A DNA stretch of 64,000 bases from Holosporaceae bacterium (GCA_022646525.1 CP060261.1:434001-498000), one strand, 5' to 3'; shown: positions 38,631-52,017, counted from the stretch's first letter. Made by a program: numbers and translations. Notes: a model not told the origin generated them from the letters alone.

Positions 38631-39790
38631 ATGTTGCTTTTGTTTTTGTTTCTCGCCTTATCGGCATGTTTAACGCAGTTTGCAACCGATATATATTTGC
38701 CTTCTTTTGCGTCAATGGCTGCATCGTTTAATGTTTCTCTAAGTGTTATTCAGGGAACTTTGTCCATTTACTTGTTGGGTGTGTGTGCATCGCAGGTTGT
38801 GTACGGCCCTGTGTCAGAATCTGTGGGACGCAAAAAACCTTTAATGTTTGGCATCGCCCTTATGTTGATAGGCAGCTTCCTGTGTGCTTTTTCCCAGTCA
38901 GCTGATGTACTTTATTTGGCGCGCTTTGTGCAAGGTATCGGCGCAGGGCGTGTTCTGCTTTGTGGCGCAATTTTTTTCGTGATCAGTTTTCAGGCAAAGA
39001 GTTGGCGAAGTACAGTTCATACCTTGTTGTTTTTATCATTTTTTGTGTGCCTGCAGCGCCCGCTATTGGGGGTGTTTTAGAAGAAACTTTTGGCTGGAAA
39101 TCAAACTTTATGTTTATGGGTGCATTGGGGATGTGTGTTTTGTTCTTCTTAATGGTTGGCTTCAAAGAAACATTAAAAGCCTCGGCACGCACACCCTTAA
39201 GTTTAAAGGGCGCCATACAAAAATACGGCATCCTTTTTAAAAGCCCTGTTTTTATGGGAATAGGGGTGCCATCTTCTTTACCTATGGGGGCGCATTTACT
39301 TGGTACGCCATTGGCCCTGTTCTTTTAATGACAGATCGGGGGTCACACCAACCGAGTTTGGTTATCTGAATTTAATTACTGCAGGTTTAGGGTATGGTTT
39401 GGGGGCTTATTGAATGGTCGGTTGGTGCCCAAATTTGGTATGTGTACAATGATGCGGTTGGGGTGGTTGATTATGATATGTGCAGCCGCAGCCATATTGG
39501 TTCAAAACTTTTTTCAGATGTATCAAAGTGGGGCATCATTATTCCCATCGCGTTTGTTTATTTTGGATCGTGTTTTATTTGGCCCAATGCTTTTCAACAG
39601 CGTTCACACCTTTGGCCATATGGCAGGGTATGCAGGGGCATTATATAGTTCACTTCAACTGGGCGGTGGCAGTGTGTTGGGGATGCTGAGCGCCTATTTG
39701 CCGTCAACGGTTTATGTTTTGTGTGGGTCTATTATTTTAACGACTGTTTTGGGTTGGCTTATTTATGAAAAAATATGTAGCTTGCAATAA
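38631..39790 (+). CDS. Bcr/CflA-family MFS drug efflux transporter (frameshifted)
   Basis: Twelve-helix efflux pump. N-terminus FLALSACLTQFATDIYLPSF is the typical Bcr/CflA start (TDIYLPS), then QGTLSIYLLGVCASQVVYGP with VSESVGRKKPLMFG (motif A) and LARFVQGIGAG. Shifts near 38955, 39045, 39295 and 39400 split the gene. The C-terminal half (FGHMAGYAGALYSSLQLGGG) is intact. About 387 residues. Controlled by the adjacent TetR by inference. Confidence 0.87.
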
Positions 39791-39863
39791 TTAGAACCAT
39801 AGTATGAGAATTGTTTGTTTGATAACAAATTGTAATATTTGAAAATTTATTCGTCTAAAATTT

Positions 39864-41554
39864 TCATGTACCCTCTTCAGTGATTATGCCCCCGTTTTGG
39901 TGAGTCAAAACTGCAGCTGTAATATTTACGTTAGATAGATTAATATTTGATCCACTAGAGGCACGTACACCAACATTTGTCGCATTGATGGTTGTGTTCC
40001 CCATATTGACATTTGTTGTATTTAGGGCATGAAAGCCGATATTCTGGCTAGCGATGGTGTTGTTGTTTAACGTAGATGCCCCTGAGGCATCTAAATTTAC
40101 CGCAGTAGCTGTAATTCCCGTTGTGGTAATTGTTGAGTGTAAAATATAAACCTCTGTTGGCGTGTTTTGAATGTTAATCGTGTTTATGTTTGATGTTGCG
40201 TCAAGGCCTTCTACGTGAATGAATGCAGTCTGCCCAACATCATAAGAAAGGAAAGCAAATGCGCCGCTGTTTATGGTTGGACGCGTGTGAGAAGGTGTGG
40301 GCAGGCCAGTTGTAGAGGCAAGATTTAATTTGCTGTCCGTCCATGAAAAGTGGGTGAAATAATAAAAATTCCATCAGCAATGTCGCCTGTGTCTCTTATG
40401 TCAAGTCTTGCATTGGGCCCTCCTAAATCAGAAGAAACATAAATGAAAGATTTTTGTGATCCTGCTGTGATAAGGGCATCTGCTGCATCTTGTAGGGATG
40501 TGAAGGGTGATTCTGCAGTCCTGTCTCCACCAGCTGACGCATTTTGATTCACATGATAAAATGTAAACGGTGTTTCATTCACTTGAAGTCGGCTTTCAAC
40601 ATCTGTTGTGCGTTGTTGAGAGACAACATCGACGTCTCTTTGAATTGGCTGTTGAAAAAGCCGGTCTGTTTCGTTTTCTAAATTTTTTTCCCGAAACTGC
40701 CCAGAGGGATGCGCAGACCAAATTCAAGAAAGCTTTGTGTGCCACGCACGGTGTCTTTCGCAATTTCGGCACCCAGCTTAATTTTGGCATTAGGCAGCCC
40801 CCATTTCTCGAAGGGGTTGTTTATCAAGAACGTTGTTCTGACTCGTGGGCCAGATACATTTTTAAACCCTTTTCTTTTAAATTGATAGCCACCCAGAAAG
40901 ACACGCCATTGATATTGATCATCAATAAATGGAATGGGTATGCGAGCCCCTGCTTCGGCGTCAAATCCAGGCATGGCAGCTTCGGTTTGTAGCTGTGTGT
41001 TGCGACTTAAAAAATAAAAGTGGCCTACGAATGCGCCTGAAGCGTTTCCAGTTGCAACGGAACCAATGCTGTATTGACGACGTGTGGGATAATATCCATT
41101 GATGCGCCCTTCGAACCATGTGTTTAGGGCTTCAATTCCAAATGTAGCTTGTCGAAAAACGTTTCTTTTTGGAGATAGGCGGTAATCGTAAAATCCATAT
41201 ACCCCCAAAATCAAAGGTTCTTTAACTAAGTAAGTATTGGGCATAAGATGGCGATACCCAATCCCTAAGTTATATTCTTGACTTGACTTGTTGTCGCGGA
41301 CAAAACGCATATCTAAAAATAGAGATTCTTTTTGTGGTTGGCTGTAAAGAGGGACCATAAAATCAATGCTTGAGAGTGAGCGCCTTAGACCGGGTTTTAG
41401 ATTCAATTCTACTTGGGGATTATAATAATTTTTCCAAGATGTGAAGAAGTTGTTTTTGTTCCTTGTTCCATAGTTGAAATAAAAGTACTCTCTCTCCCAA
41501 AAAGTGAATGAAATAAAAATATAGAAGAAAGAAATATTATTTTTTATTTATCAT
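39864..41554 (-). CDS. Inverse autotransporter (intimin/invasin type) with beta-helix-like passenger (frameshifted)
   Basis: N-terminal signal MINKKIIFLSSIFLFHSLFG is restored by adding one A near 41538. Then comes the IAT beta-barrel: LFLDMRFVRDNKSSQEYNLG, LGVYGFYDYRLSPKRNVFRQ, FEGRINGYYPTRRQ, AEAGARIPIPF and a terminal FLEFGLRIPLGSFGKKI (40678-41406). After a shift near 40680 the passenger follows: a segment ASAGGDRTAESPFTSLQDAA typical of parallel beta-helix starts. Then, after a shift near 40335, come Asn/Thr-rich repeats such as TTNVNMGNTTINATNVGVRA ending ITEEGT at 39864. About 563 residues. A surface adhesin by family. Confidence 0.82.
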
Positions 41555-41745
41555 TAATTTTTTTATAAGCAACCCTATAATTATTATTATATATGAACAC
41601 TTCTTTTTTTTAAAAGATTTTTCGGAAGAGGAAGTTTTTGGAGACATTTAACCCATTTACTATTTTTTTGTTGTAACTTTGGATAAGAATTTTTCAGAAA
41701 ATACTTGCAAGTTTAAGCGCACCTGATTATTTTGGCAGATGTCAT

Positions 41746-41821
<76 letters not shown>

Positions 41822-41848
41822 GCTTAAAGCATTATGACATTTGGTTGC

Positions 41849-41925
41849 GGGCTTGTAGCTCAGTTGGTTAGAGCGCGCGCTTGATAAGCGTGAGGTCGGA
41901 AGTTCAAGTCTTCCCAGGCCCACCA
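41849..41925 (+). tRNA. tRNA-Ile (anticodon GAT)
   Basis: 77-nt tRNA with acceptor GGGCTTG paired to CAGGCCC, anticodon loop CTTGATAAG (GAT), T-arm GTTCAAGTC and encoded CCA. Normally this tRNA and the following tRNA-Ala(TGC) lie in the 16S-23S spacer; here no 16S gene is next to them. Confidence 0.95.
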
Positions 41926-41956
41926 TGCCAAAGAATTTGACCCAGATTTCCCTTGT

Positions 41957-42032
41957 GGGGGTGTAGCTCAGCTGGGAGAGCGCCTGCTTTGCACGCAGGA
42001 GGTCATCGGTTCGATCCCGTTCACCTCCACCA
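41957..42032 (+). tRNA. tRNA-Ala (anticodon TGC)
   Basis: 76-nt tRNA with acceptor GGGGGTG paired to CACCTCC, anticodon loop CTTTGCACG (TGC), T-arm GTTCGATCC and encoded CCA. It is followed within 30 bp by the GT9 gene. Confidence 0.95.
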
Positions 42033-42060
42033 CTTATCTTCCTTGGGGACGGAAGTATTT

Positions 42061-43062
42061 ATGGAAAAACAAAATCGACTTGTAATCTACCCTTCTCCCG
42101 GCATGGGCGACTTGGTGTGGATTACGCCCCATTTGCGGGTGCTTGCAAAAAGTATAGGCCCGTTCTCTCTCCTCATTCCAAAAAGCGCCTGTGCGGAAAC
42201 CTTGTTGAAAGAAGAAGGATTTCTAAACGCTATTTTGCCATTTTCCCGAAAAGTGCTGACCAAAGAAGGAACCGAGCGCAACCCTGATGATTATATGCAC
42301 CAAGGTTTCAAGGGGTTTTGGCGTTTGGTGCGTGATTTAAAAAACACCGCTTTGATGAGGTGTGGATTTTTGACCGCCGACCCTCTTTGCATGGGCGTGT
42401 TATTTGGCGGGCATTCAAAAGCGCTATGGATATGGGTTTAAAGACGATCGCTTTATACTGCATGGGCCGTTTATGCCCAAACAAATGCAAAAAAGTGCAC
42501 GCACGGGCACGGGCTACCGCTTTTTATGGCAGCGCACGGCCTTTCTATTCAAGAAACTGAACAGCCTTTAAATGTAGAAGATGCTGTTCTTAAAAAATAA
42601 AACAAAAATAAAAAGACCTACCGAAACCCATTATTTTATTTGGCATTGGGGCCACAGATCAGCACCGCAAGTGGCAAGCCAAATCATTTGCCGCCGTGGC
42701 AACACATGCGATGACCCAGTTTCAAGGCACACTTTATATCGTGGGTGGCCCCAAAGAAATGGCCGAAGCGCGCACCATTAAGAAATATGTGCCCAAGGTG
42801 GATCACGACCGGGTGATGATTTCTGAAGAATTTTCCATTGAAGACACATTGGCCCTTGCGAAGGAAAGTGCGCTTTATTTTGGGAATGATACTTTTTGCT
42901 GAATGTGATGGCGATGGAAGGCCGGCCCACCCTAACGGTGTTTCGCAGTGCCGGGGATGTGTTGGCCTATCGGCATAATATGCACGCCCTTATACCCCCG
43001 ACGATAAGTGTGGCACAGAACATGTGACCGTTGACCAAGCTGTGGGGTTTTGGAAAAAATGA
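42061..43062 (+). CDS. Glycosyltransferase family 9 (heptosyltransferase-like, frameshifted)
   Basis: ADP-heptose:LPS heptosyltransferase-type GT-B enzyme. N-terminus MEKQNRLVIYPSPGMGDLVW (the P-x-x-x-GD loop), then ILPFSRKVL and, over shifts near 42350-42435, FDEVWIFDRRPSLHGRVIWR. The C-terminal domain reads IGATDQHRKWQAKSFAAVAT, LYIVGGPKEMAEA, YFGNDTFLLNVMAMEGRPTL and VDQAVGFWKK, ending at 43062. The G-x-x-D...HRKW segment corresponds to the donor-binding part of GT9. About 333 residues. It probably adds a sugar to the LPS core. Confidence 0.75.
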
Positions 43063-43099
43063 TTTTTCGATTATTTAAAATCTAATAAAGGAGGACAGC

Positions 43100-43927
43100 A
43101 TGACAGATGCAAAAGAAAACTTACAGACTTTATGGCAAAATATAGGGGGAAGACCCGGCTTGGAAAATATTTAATGATGGCCGACTTTTGTTTTTGAAGT
43201 CGCCTGTGCCTTGTACAAAGCTTCAATTGGCGTGGGGGCTTCAAACAGAAGAAGACTTTAAGAAAGCGTGCACCTTTTTTGATGGTAATGACTTTGCGTG
43301 CTTTGTTGACCCAAAAGAGCCACCCCAATTTTCTTTCCACTCCTTTTAAAAGCCGATATTATCGAGATGGGCGTGCGTGAAAACGCATTTGTACCTCTTG
43401 CAGATGCCCAAAACATCGCCATCACATCTATTGAAAAGCAGGCAGATTTAACCAAGTGGGCCCATATTGCCGATGAAACATCAGACATGGTGTACAACGA
43501 TATTATTTGTTTTATTGAGGCCGCGTGGGCCCATGGGGCACCACATGTTTGATGGCCATGGAAAAAGAAAACTCCATTGGGGTAGCTGATGTTTTTGTCG
43601 ATGATCATGGCGTGGGCTTGATTTCTTCTGTGGGCGTATTGCCTTCTTATCGGAAGAAAGGAGTAGGATCAGCCCTGATGAATAAGGCCATTCAATTGAT
43701 ATTTGCAGAAAAAAGCTAAGGAAGCTGTTTTGTTTGCGTGGGACAGCGCCTTGCCTTTTTATAAAAAATGGGGTTTCAAGAAACAAAGCGATGGGATTTT
43801 CATTTTATTTCCCCCAGCAAATCTTAAAGATTTTCCATTGTTGTTGATTTATTCTAACGACGTGATTATCTCTCTTCTAGATCTATTGGTGAAAGGATGC
43901 TGCAATGAATATTTTAAAATTTTTTAG
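43100..43927 (+). CDS. GNAT-family N-acetyltransferase (frameshifted)
   Basis: Start ATG at 43100 behind a perfect Shine-Dalgarno AAAGGAGG. The N-terminal half (TDAKENLQTLW, then WKIFNDGRLLFLKSPVPCTK) resembles a variable N-terminal GNAT extension. The C-terminal half holds the GNAT core: GLISSVGVLPSYRKKGVGSA (R-x-x-G-x-G acetyl-CoA loop) and AVLFAWDSALPFYKKWGFKK. Shifts near 43140, 43345, 43550 and 43715. About 275 residues. No signal peptide visible. Confidence 0.75.
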
Positions 43928-44646
43928 TTTTTATGGTTTTTTTGGGGGTTATTTTTGTGGCCGATGCTGCATAGGGAGAGGCACCGCTCCTTCACCCTCA
44001 CCGACTTGTTCATGGACTGAAAGAACGGATTGAATTTGAAAATCCTAAAACTCTAGGAAAATATTATATGCTTTCGCTGGGGTGAGTTCAGAAGAAGACT
44101 TTGCTCGCATGAAAACGTATTTTTCTGAACAACTATTAAATCAGCCAGAGGTTTTAGAGACGTGGGGCGGGAATCGTTCTGACACTCCAGAGGAAAAAGC
44201 CAAACTTTTTGAAAGGATGGATGCGTGGCGGGTGCGTGCTCAAGCAGGCCAAACTTCTTGGTATGGTATCTTTGCGACTGGTGCCGAAGGAGGGTCTGAT
44301 CAATTTTTGGGTCGGTGGGTGGATATCGTTATCCAGACTCTGCGGATACAGCCCCTTTAACGGTGCTGTGGAAATGGTTTGGAATATTGTGCCCTCTGAA
44401 TGGGGAAAAGGTCATGGTGCAAGTGCGGCACGTGCTTTTATGAATAGTGTGGTTACAGATGTTTATGATTTTTCATATGTTTATGCCTCTGCCCTTGCGA
44501 CAAATGAACGCTCTATCCGTTTGGCCAAAAGTCTTGGTATGGATCTGTGGAACATTCCTGCCGAAATGGGAAAACGCCCAGACTATTTAGATAGAAGAGG
44601 AAACCTATTTTTAGAATCAGTCGAGATGCGCTTCTTGGGTAGCTAG
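43905..44646 (+). CDS. Exported GNAT-like acetyltransferase (frameshifted)
   Basis: Start ATG at 43905 behind GAAAGGA. With one base removed near 43925 the N-terminus reads MNILKFFVFMVFLGVIFVAD, a signal peptide. The mature part continues LLHPHRLVHGLKERIEFENP, VSSEEDFARMKTYFSEQLLN and EVLETWGGNRSDTPEEK; a shift near 44320 leads to MVWNIVPSEWGKGHGASAAR (the G-x-G-x-G/A acetyl-CoA loop) and ATNERSIRLAKSLGM, typical of RimJ/RimL-like GNATs. About 246 residues. It is the second exported GNAT in the window. Confidence 0.7.
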
Positions 44647-44694
44647 GTACTGTGCATCAGTAATAAGAATATAAAATGCCTGAATGGGATTGCT

Positions 44695-44722
44695 GAGGGG
44701 GCTTCTGTGCCCCCTCTTTTTT
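44695..44722 (+). terminator. Rho-independent terminator
   Basis: An 8-bp GC-rich stem (GAGGGGGC with GCCCCCTC, loop TTCTGT) followed by seven Ts. It lies 49 bp after the exported GNAT stop and directly before the convergent alpha/beta hydrolase gene, and it may end transcription of the GT9-GNAT genes. Confidence 0.88.
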
Positions 44723-44739
44723 GTTCAATACAGGCGATG

Positions 44740-45667
44740 TTACACAGGGTGCTTCTTCAGGAAGTTGTCAATTTCTGCCACCAGTGTGTCGGCGATGCGG
44801 GGGCTGATGGCGTGACCCGCATTGTCTAAAATTCTCAGCTCTGACCTTTGATAGCTTGATGCAGGGCTTGGCCATGGTCGACAGGGAATACAGGATCAAG
44901 CTTTCCTTGAAGAATAAGTGTGGGCACTTTAATTTTTGGTGCGGCTTCTTCGTACAGAGCGAAAGATGCTTTCATTGACCGTGTATGTCGATCGTACGCA
45001 TCGTGAATTTTTGCGGGTGAGGGACAATGCCTTGCTGTTCATAGAATTCTTGATCAAATGCCTTGGGTTGACCATCCAGATTGTGTCAAAGTTTGGCATA
45101 CACTGCTGCCTTTTTCCTGCAAGAGGCTGTGTGGTGTCGGGCAGATTATGTACAAATGCCACATGTTTAGGCGAGGGGGCTGACAGGCCTTTAGGAATGG
45201 GGGTGCTTTCAAGAGCCGCAAAGCCAGGCTTAAAATCAAGAAATCCCCAAACATAATAAGGTGGCTGATGTGCTGCGGATAGTGGGCGGCCGCCACCATG
45301 CCCACTTGGCACCCCATAGAAAACCCAACATAGGCAGCTTTATTAAGATTGTATTTCTGAAGAACAGCGTGTGTGTCTTGAGCCAGGTCAAGGGCGGTAT
45401 ACTTAGCTGTGGCAAGATTGTAGCGGGTTGACTGCCCTGTGTCTCTGTAATCGTATCGAATCACAAAGTAGCCTTTTTGGGCAAGTCTTTCGCAAAACAC
45501 CTTTGGCTATTAATAGATTGATTGCCAGCGCCTGCATTTAAAAGAATGGGGGGATGGCTAGGGTTGCCGAAGGATTCGGAAAAAAGGGTGGGGTTGGCCA
45601 TGGTGTTCTCCGTTATGAGAAGAAGGTGTGCCAAAAAAATAGCGCAGATGATAAAGAGGTTTCGCAT
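44740..45667 (-). CDS. Exported alpha/beta hydrolase (frameshifted)
   Basis: Signal peptide MRNLFIICAIFLAHLLLITE from 45667, then FGNPSHPPILLNAGAGNQSI (oxyanion region). The middle gives FVIRYDYRDTGQSTRYN, the nucleophile elbow YVGFSMGCQVGMVAA, and the end gives LRILDNAGHAISPRIADTLV with the catalytic His. Shifts near 45505, 45295-45305 and in 44850-45160. About 308 residues. By family an esterase or peptidase-like hydrolase (RDTGQST resembles haloperoxidase-type hydrolases). Substrate unknown. Confidence 0.8.
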
Positions 45668-45784
45668 TCTGAGGCTCCTTCTTATTTGTGCAAAATATAT
45701 ATGGCTTTTTGGGGAAGATGGGTCAAGTGTCTTGGGTAATTCACGGGACTGATATAAAAAGTTGCAGAAACTTTACAAAACCTC

Positions 45785-45813
45785 TTGACGGGAATCGGAA
45801 TAGGCTCTATACA
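45785..45813 (+). promoter_or_regulatory. Sigma-70 type promoter of the 23S-5S rRNA unit
   Basis: TTGACG at 45785-45790 and TATACA at 45808-45813 are separated by exactly 17 bp, near consensus for both boxes. It lies about 170 bp upstream of the 23S gene, with no 16S between them, so the 23S-5S unit has its own promoter. The interval 45668-45983 contains only this promoter and the leader with the processing arms. Confidence 0.78.
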
Positions 45814-45853
45814 CAATCTAGTCTTATTCGTAAGACGCGTTCTTTGAAATAGT

Positions 45854-45980
45854 AAACAGAAAGTAGACACTAAGTTTTTCCAAGCTTTTTCTTATGAAAA
45901 AGCAAAGAAACACAAGAAACGTATCCTGTGTGTTCTCTCGACACACAGTAACGTGAGAATACATATCACTGTATATGAAG
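45854..45980 (+). other. 5' arms of the pre-23S rRNA processing stem
   Basis: Two blocks upstream of 23S are reverse complements of blocks downstream of it: 45854-45870 (AAACAGAAAGTAGACAC) pairs with 48781-48796, and 45959-45980 (with ACATATCACTG) pairs with 48740-48760 (with CAGTGATATGTG). This is the arrangement of the long precursor helix cut by RNase III to release 23S rRNA. Confidence 0.75.
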
Positions 45981-45983
45981 TCT

Positions 45984-48735
<2,752 letters not shown>

Positions 48736-48739
48736 TTGT

Positions 48740-48796
48740 CTTCATGTGCAGTGATATGTGTTTGACGTAAATACGTTTCATGTCTACTTTTTGTTT
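48740..48796 (+). other. 3' arms of the pre-23S rRNA processing stem
   Basis: Blocks 48740-48760 and 48781-48796 are the reverse complements of the two blocks before the 23S gene. They lie between 23S and 5S, so that 23S can be excised from a 23S-5S precursor. Confidence 0.7.
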
Positions 48797-48810
48797 CTTT
48801 TTCAATAAAG

Positions 48811-48953
48811 GAACCCCTAGATAACCTGGTGGTTATAGCGAGGAATTTACACCCGATCCCATCCCGAACTCGACCGTGAAAGTCCTCAGCGCCGATGGTA
48901 CTACACCCCTGACGTGTGGGAGGTAGGTCGCTGCCAGGTTTTCTAGGGTTTTT
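48811..48953 (+). terminator. Extended 5S helix and Rho-independent terminator of the rRNA unit
   Basis: AACCCCTAGATAACCTGG before 5S and CCAGGTTTTCTAGGGTT after it pair into a long helix. The downstream arm is followed by seven Ts at 48947-48955. The same structure can serve 5S processing and termination. No gene is visible in the next 230 bp, up to 49185. Confidence 0.65.
48825..48938 (+). rRNA. 5S ribosomal RNA
   Basis: 114 nt. Starts CCTGGTGGTTATAGCGAGGA and ends GGTCGCTGCCAGG, with the usual internal ACCCGATCCCATCCCGAACT and GCCGATGGTACTAC. The terminal CCTGG/CCAGG pairs close helix I. Confidence 0.96.
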
Positions 48954-49185
48954 TTATGTTTACTAATTTGTCATTTTTAAGGCCTGCTATAAAATGACAA
49001 ATAGGATTGCTCATTTTCCAATTGTTTTCTTGGTATTTCTTTCTGAACGACGGGGTTAAAAAATAAAACAGAATATTTCGATGGATGTGTTTCATAAAAT
49101 TTGTGATGGGTGTCAGTGGAAAAGCTTCGGCATGTGCGAAAAGGCGTTGACTCGTCTTTTATCTCAATAACGTGACTAGAATATT

Positions 49186-51214
49186 TTAAATAAGTGCCTC
49201 TCGCGTCTTAAGGGTTTGTTCAAGGGCATCCTCTAGATTTAAAACACCCTGCCCATAGTCATCAGCTCTATAATCATGGAAGTTTTGCGCCCTGTGTCTA
49301 AAAGAATACGCATAATTGTGCTGTACCCTAGCCCAGGATTGCTGCTTTTCAGAAGAGCGATAGCCCCTGTAATCGCGGGCGCTGCAAAAGATGTGCCATT
49401 TACTTTTCCATAGCCGCGCTCTGTCCGCGCAGGGACATCTTTGGCAAGGCACAAAGAAATCGGCTTTGCAGTTTTTTTCAAAACCTGGAGATAGTTCTGG
49501 CACATGATCAGTACGTTTGGTTTCACATAATATGCGTTTGAGTAATCGGCTTTAATTCCGCCAGCAACAATAATTCTGTGCTCAAGCCAGCTTGAAACAA
49601 TTGATCTAAAAAGCCAGAAATGATCAACCACCTTTCTGTAACTATGGGGTTCGTTTCCAATTGCAATCACAAGAACGTTATCTGTCCCCCTAAGATTTTG
49701 ATAAAAAGTTCTTTCAAGTGTTCCCGGTCTGCGGGCGATGATACAAATGATGCATTTATAACCGTGTTTTTTTCGAATTTTTTGACAAAATGCATCTCTT
49801 TCTGCAGCAGAGGGTTTAAAACAATGTCGTATTTCTGTGGGGGAAGCAACGGCACATGCAACAGCTGGGGCCATTTCATAGACAACACTTGTAACACTGA
49901 TGCCATGCGCACTCATGTTATCGCCTGTAATAATGCCTTTAAAATCTGGATGCTGCCACTCCCCCCATGCCATTCAATGACTAAAATATGTGTGCCTTCT
50001 CCTTTTTATATTGTTTTTGTGTGCATGACTAAGTGCGGAACTAAATTTAGCTGCGCTTGGGTGTTGATGTTTTGCCCTAAGAAATGTGGATCTTTCTCTT
50101 GCAGGTATTCAACAGCATGCTCTTTTTCTTGGGTGAAGTCTTCCCAGTTTTTAGGATCACGTGTTGCGCCGATTGCTTGCTTAATATAGGTGCGTCGCGG
50201 GCTTAATTCATCTTTCACATATTCAATGGCGGCTTGGTGGTGTCCGTTTATGGCACGATCAAGAATGGACTTATTTTTATTTTGAAAGTGAATGCTGGCC
50301 CCTTGCTGAAGCGCGCGTCGCATGCCCGCAAGATTTCCTTTTTTTGCAGCTTTCATAAGCATAAAATTTTGTGTTTGAAGCCTGTTAAGCAGCCTTTTTA
50401 CATTGCGCGTTGTAGGGGTTTGATTGACAGCCTGCCCTTGTACTATTTGATCGATATCGGCACCGTGCTTTACAAGAAGTCGGATAAGATCGAGATTCGG
50501 TGGTGTCCCGAGCATTGCAAGTTTGAGAGGAGTGTTCCCATACAAAACCCCATTGATATTGGCACCCCTTTTTAGGGCTTGACTAACGCTCTCTAAATTC
50601 TGAGTGCGCACCGCTTCAAAAAGTGCTGCTAAGCTATCCTGGTAACTTCTGTAAAAGTCTCGTTCTTCACGACTAAAGTTTGCTAGATCATGCCCTATTA
50701 GTGTAGGGGCGTTATATTGTCGGAGAAGCCGCATCATAGCATAGTCTTTGTTTTTTATTGCAAAGGTGAGGGCAGATAATCCTTCACGGCTGTCAGTATA
50801 ATGAATGTCTGCTCCCATTTTTAAAAGAATTTGTGCTTCAAGAACATCTTCGTTTTCAACAGCTTTAAGAAATTTTTTGTCTAAATTGGTTTGATCAACT
50901 TTTCCTTCTTGATGCAATTCTAAATAATGCACCATGTCAAAGTACCCATTATTCTTTGCAAAATTTATAGCTGCAAGAAGTGCTTGGCGGAAATCTGGGA
51001 TGCGCTGAAGATTTTTCTTTTCGATAAAGTTTTTACCTGCTTGAAATGACCCTTTTTTACAGAACTTAGGAACGTTCGCGACTCCTTGGAGAAATCACGT
51101 ATAATTGCAGGGGTAAGATGTGTATCAATCAGAAAAGAATTTGTTCTTGCTCGATGCGCTGAGTGGCCTGAAATTATGATCAGTATCGTACAGAAAATAA
51201 CAATATAGTTTCAT
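49186..51214 (-). CDS. Exported ankyrin-repeat / subtilisin-like (S8) protease (frameshifted)
   Basis: The start near 51214, with a one-base correction, gives a hydrophobic signal IVIFCTILIIISGHSA. The ankyrin part follows (LLKMGADIHYTDSREGLSAL, ALKRGANINGVLYGNTPLKL, LLVKHGADIDQI, ALQQGASIHFQNKNKSILDR). After an in-frame TAA at 50006-50008 comes a subtilase domain: ILVIEWHGG then HPDF, SAHGISVTSVV (His), AIGNEPH (oxyanion Asn) and NGTSFAAPAITGAIALL (Ser), ending near YGQGVLNLEDAL. The usual catalytic Asp (VIDTG) appears as Glu (VIEWH). Shifts near 51180-51000, 49968, 49570-49400 and 49260. About 676 residues if one protein. Confidence 0.72.
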
Positions 51215-51336
51215 ATAGTGATAAAACCTCTAACTGTGTATGCATTCTACTTATATCTAAGTCTGCCATAATGACCAAAGATTGACATAAAAAAGTTTTT
51301 AAACTAAGGTTCATAGATTTTTGTTAAGGAAAAACA

Positions 51337-51993
51337 ATGGGTAAAATAGTTTATCTTTTTTGTTTTGGTTTTTTTTAGCCCTTTTTAAGTTTGTTTGCTT
51401 CAAATCTTGAGGAGGGTGGTGTACATGCGCATTCTCGAAAAGGGGCTATATTGCGATTTTTTAGTGTCTGCGGTCATCATCGTCATGTAAAAAGATCATC
51501 AACACAGCAACGCCTTACCGCTCCACCGCACAACGTATTAGAAGACCAGTCATTTCAGAACTGGATGCAAGTGCATTTTAAAGAGAAAGCGTTTACCCTG
51601 CAGGAACAACAAATGTGGGCACATTTTTATTCTGTTTTTGATGTAGAAGGGAATGGAGAAAGTGACTATATTTCTCGTGTGAAAAGTTGTTTTGAAAACG
51701 AAACCTTTGCACTTTCCCCGATGGAAAAGATAAGTTATTGGCACTATTTTCTTTTAATAAATCTGTCTTCACAGCAAGTAGAAGCAATTGTAGACAGTAT
51801 TCAAAAGTTACAAGACAAACTTTGGGTTGCTTTGTTTGAAGCGGGCCGGGAAAATGATGAACCTTATCGGCATGGCTTGTATGAAGCGGTGGTGTCTGAC
51901 GCATACAAAGAATATAACCAAAAAAAATCAGCACTTGAAAACCTACACCAAAAAACCTGCTATGTACGCAGGAAACCTGAAAAGCTTTTTTGA
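51337..51993 (+). CDS. Exported protein of unknown function (one frameshift)
   Basis: Starts MGKIVYLFCFGFF behind AAGGAAAA; a base error in the T8 run near 51372 breaks the signal peptide, which then continues PFLSLFASNLEEGG. The mature protein, about 195 residues, is rich in Gln, Phe, Tyr and His (QSFQNWMQVHFKEKAFTLQE, SPMEKISYWHYFLLINLSSQ), predicted mostly helical, with no recognised domain. It stands next to the divergent ankyrin-protease gene, so an effector role is possible but not shown. Confidence 0.6.
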
Positions 51994-52017
51994 GACTCAA
52001 ACTATTTGTTTATGAGA

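Noticed and set aside
45682..45870. Minus-strand open frame upstream of the hydrolase
   Set aside because: It covers the rRNA promoter and leader, has no Shine-Dalgarno sequence and no recognisable features.
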